Source: Leptotrichia sp. oral taxon 215
GTDB taxonomy: Bacteria; Fusobacteriota; Fusobacteriia; Fusobacteriales; Leptotrichiaceae
Direction of reading: 5' to 3'
Length of the DNA: 6,863 bases
Assembly (NCBI GenBank): GCA_905371725.1
Contig: CAJPML010000055.1
Span: 1 to 6,863 of the forward strand
Position 1 is the first letter of the stretch. Each line of letters opens with the position of its first letter. A program made the translations under genes and the position numbers. This document shows positions 5,697-6,863 of the stretch, one piece after another. The notes under the pieces are model-generated. The model did no database searches and was not told the origin of the DNA. It saw only the letters and a list, made by a program, of their open reading frames with translations.

Positions 5697-6788
5697 ATGG
5701 GAAAATTAGGAATTTCAATTTATCCTGAAAAAACAACTGAAAAGGAAGTGCTGGACTATATCAATAAAGCAGGAGAGGCAGGATTTAGCCGTATATTTAG
5801 CTGTCTGCTGTCTGTAAATGAAAGCAGGGAAGTTATTCTGGAAAAGTTCAGAAGGATAAATCAGCATGCAAAAGAAAAAGGATTTGAAATTATTCTTGAT
5901 GTGAATCCTAAGGTTTTTAATGACTTAGGTATCAGTTATGATGACTTGTCATTTTTCAAGGAAATGAATGCTGACGGAGTCAGACTGGATATTGGATTTA
6001 CAGGTCTGCAGGAAAGTATAATGACATTTAACAAGGAAAATCTGAAAATAGAAATAAATATGAGCAATATTACTCATTATATTGATACAATTATGGATTA
6101 TCGTCCTAACAGGGATAATCTGATAGGATGCCATAATTTTTATCCGCATATTTATACGGGACTGGGACTGGATTTTTTTAAAAAGTGTACTGAAAATTTT
6201 GCAAAATATGGATTAAGAACAGCGGCTTTTATAACTTCTCAGGCTGAAAATACTTTTGGGCCATGGCCGGTAACACAGGGATTGCCGACACTGGAAATGC
6301 ACCGGGATTTACCGATGATAGTACAGTTTAAGCATTTTGTCGCTCTGGAAATGATAGATGACATTATTATTTCCAACTGCTATCCAACTGACGAAGAACT
6401 TGAAGAGTTTAAAAAAGTCCGTAAGGACATGGTAAGTTTTTCTGCCAGTCTTGAAGAAAATATTCCGGAAATAGAGAAAAAAATTGTTCTGGAGGAATTT
6501 CATTATAGCAGGGGAGATGCCCCTGAAAACCTTATACGTTCATCAAACAGCAGGGTAAAATATAAATGTCATGAATTTAAACTTTTCAATGCACCTGAAG
6601 TAATAAGAAAGGGTGACATAATTATAGAAAGCAGTGATTTCGGTCATTATGCCGGTGAACTGATGATAGCTAAAAAGGAAATGAGAAATACAGGGAAATC
6701 AAATGTTGTAGGAAGAATATCCGAAGAAGAAGTATTTTTAATAGATTATATTAAACCTTGGCAAAAATTTTCTTTTGTAGAAAAATAG
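5697..6788 (+). CDS. mupG: MupG/GH170-type 6-phospho-N-acetylmuramidase
   Basis: This 363-residue protein belongs to the former DUF871 family, now GH170. The characterised member, S. aureus MupG, hydrolyses MurNAc-6P-beta-1,4-GlcNAc in the cytoplasm to MurNAc-6P and GlcNAc. A TIM-barrel domain (about 1-240) begins GKLGISIYPEK (2-12) and includes ILDVNP (66-71), ADGVRLDIGF (92-101), EINMSN (119-124), GCHNFYPHIYTGLG (144-157) and FGPWPVTQGLPTLEMHR (187-203). The smaller C-terminal domain (about 250-360) resembles the cyclophilin-like domain of the family, with DFGHYAGELMIA (314-325). No signal peptide is seen. The ATG is 1 nt after the EIIC stop, with GGGG (5680-5683) in the EIIC end as the likely ribosome site, so translation is probably coupled. 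Its expected product is the substrate of MurQ from the first gene, which supports the specific call. Other family members may use other 6-phosphosugars. Confidence 0.87.
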   Translation: MGKLGISIYPEKTTEKEVLDYINKAGEAGFSRIFSCLLSVNESREVILEKFRRINQHAKEKGFEIILDVNPKVFNDLGISYDDLSFFKEMNADGVRLDIGFTGLQESIMTFNKENLKIEINMSNITHYIDTIMDYRPNRDNLIGCHNFYPHIYTGLGLDFFKKCTENFAKYGLRTAAFITSQAENTFGPWPVTQGLPTLEMHRDLPMIVQFKHFVALEMIDDIIISNCYPTDEELEEFKKVRKDMVSFSASLEENIPEIEKKIVLEEFHYSRGDAPENLIRSSNSRVKYKCHEFKLFNAPEVIRKGDIIIESSDFGHYAGELMIAKKEMRNTGKSNVVGRISEEEVFLIDYIKPWQKFSFVEK

Positions 6789-6793
6789 GAAAT

Positions 6794-6839
6794 AAAGGGT
6801 GATGGATTGTGATTTTGGTCAGGATTTAATCACCCTTTT
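6794..6839 (+). terminator. Probable intrinsic terminator after mupG
   Basis: AAAGGGTGAT (6794-6803) pairs perfectly over ten bases with ATCACCCTTT (6829-6838), only six bases after the mupG stop. The loop is long (25 nt), and the T run after the GC-rich part is only TTTT, so it may be leaky. An alternative six-base stem, GTGATT (6809-6814) with AATCAC (6828-6833), competes for the same 3' arm. On the minus strand the stem is followed by TTTATTT, so it may act in both directions. Confidence 0.65.
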
Positions 6840-6863
6840 CAGCTTATAAATGAATATAAAAAT

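Noticed and set aside
1..6863. tRNA, rRNA, CRISPR array, insertion sequence, attachment site.
   Set aside because: No clover-leaf, spaced direct repeats, transposase frame or terminal inverted repeats seen. The window is almost fully used by the sugar operon.

Overview
This 6.9 kb window is AT-rich (AGA/AGG-dominated arginine codons, A/T-rich gaps, strong AGGAG-type ribosome binding sites). It looks like a single carbohydrate-catabolism cluster, all on the + strand. The style of the proteins and the low GC suggest Fusobacteriota (Leptotrichia/Sebaldella relatives), with Clostridia-type Firmicutes as the alternative. The taxon is inferred from appearance only.

Layout. Positions 1-108 hold no supportable gene. 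A strong intrinsic terminator (109-153) insulates the cluster from whatever lies upstream. It is followed by a dense dyad-symmetric block (158-192) and a TATAAT promoter (222-227). Then come murQ (251-1162), a MurR-like RpiR regulator overlapping it by 23 nt (1140-1982), a second promoter region carrying a related motif (1992-2056), and a GH4 6-phospho-beta-glycosidase (2075-3427). The three single-domain parts of a lactose/cellobiose/chitobiose-family PTS follow: EIIA (3466-3795), EIIB (3937-4245) and EIIC (4340-5695). The last gene is a MupG/GH170-type 6-phospho-N-acetylmuramidase (5697-6788), 1 nt after the EIIC stop. A hairpin at 6794-6839 probably ends the transcript.

How it fits together. 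The proposed pathway is import and phosphorylation of a beta-1,4-linked amino-sugar disaccharide by the PTS. MupG would cleave MurNAc-6P-GlcNAc to MurNAc-6P and GlcNAc. MurQ would remove the lactyl ether to give GlcNAc-6P and D-lactate. The RpiR/MurR protein would sense a sugar phosphate. The GH4 enzyme would handle a second class of 6-phospho-beta-disaccharides, because its C3-oxidation chemistry cannot work on a C3-etherified MurNAc. The window has no MurP-type (glucose-family) MurNAc transporter, so the Lac/Chb-type PTS seems to do that job.

The most notable points are the hybrid of peptidoglycan-sugar and cellobiose/chitobiose modules, the repeated palindromic operator candidates, and a sharp codon-usage break at the EIIC gene. 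Individual families are well known. The assignment of this PTS to muropeptide sugars is inference from context.
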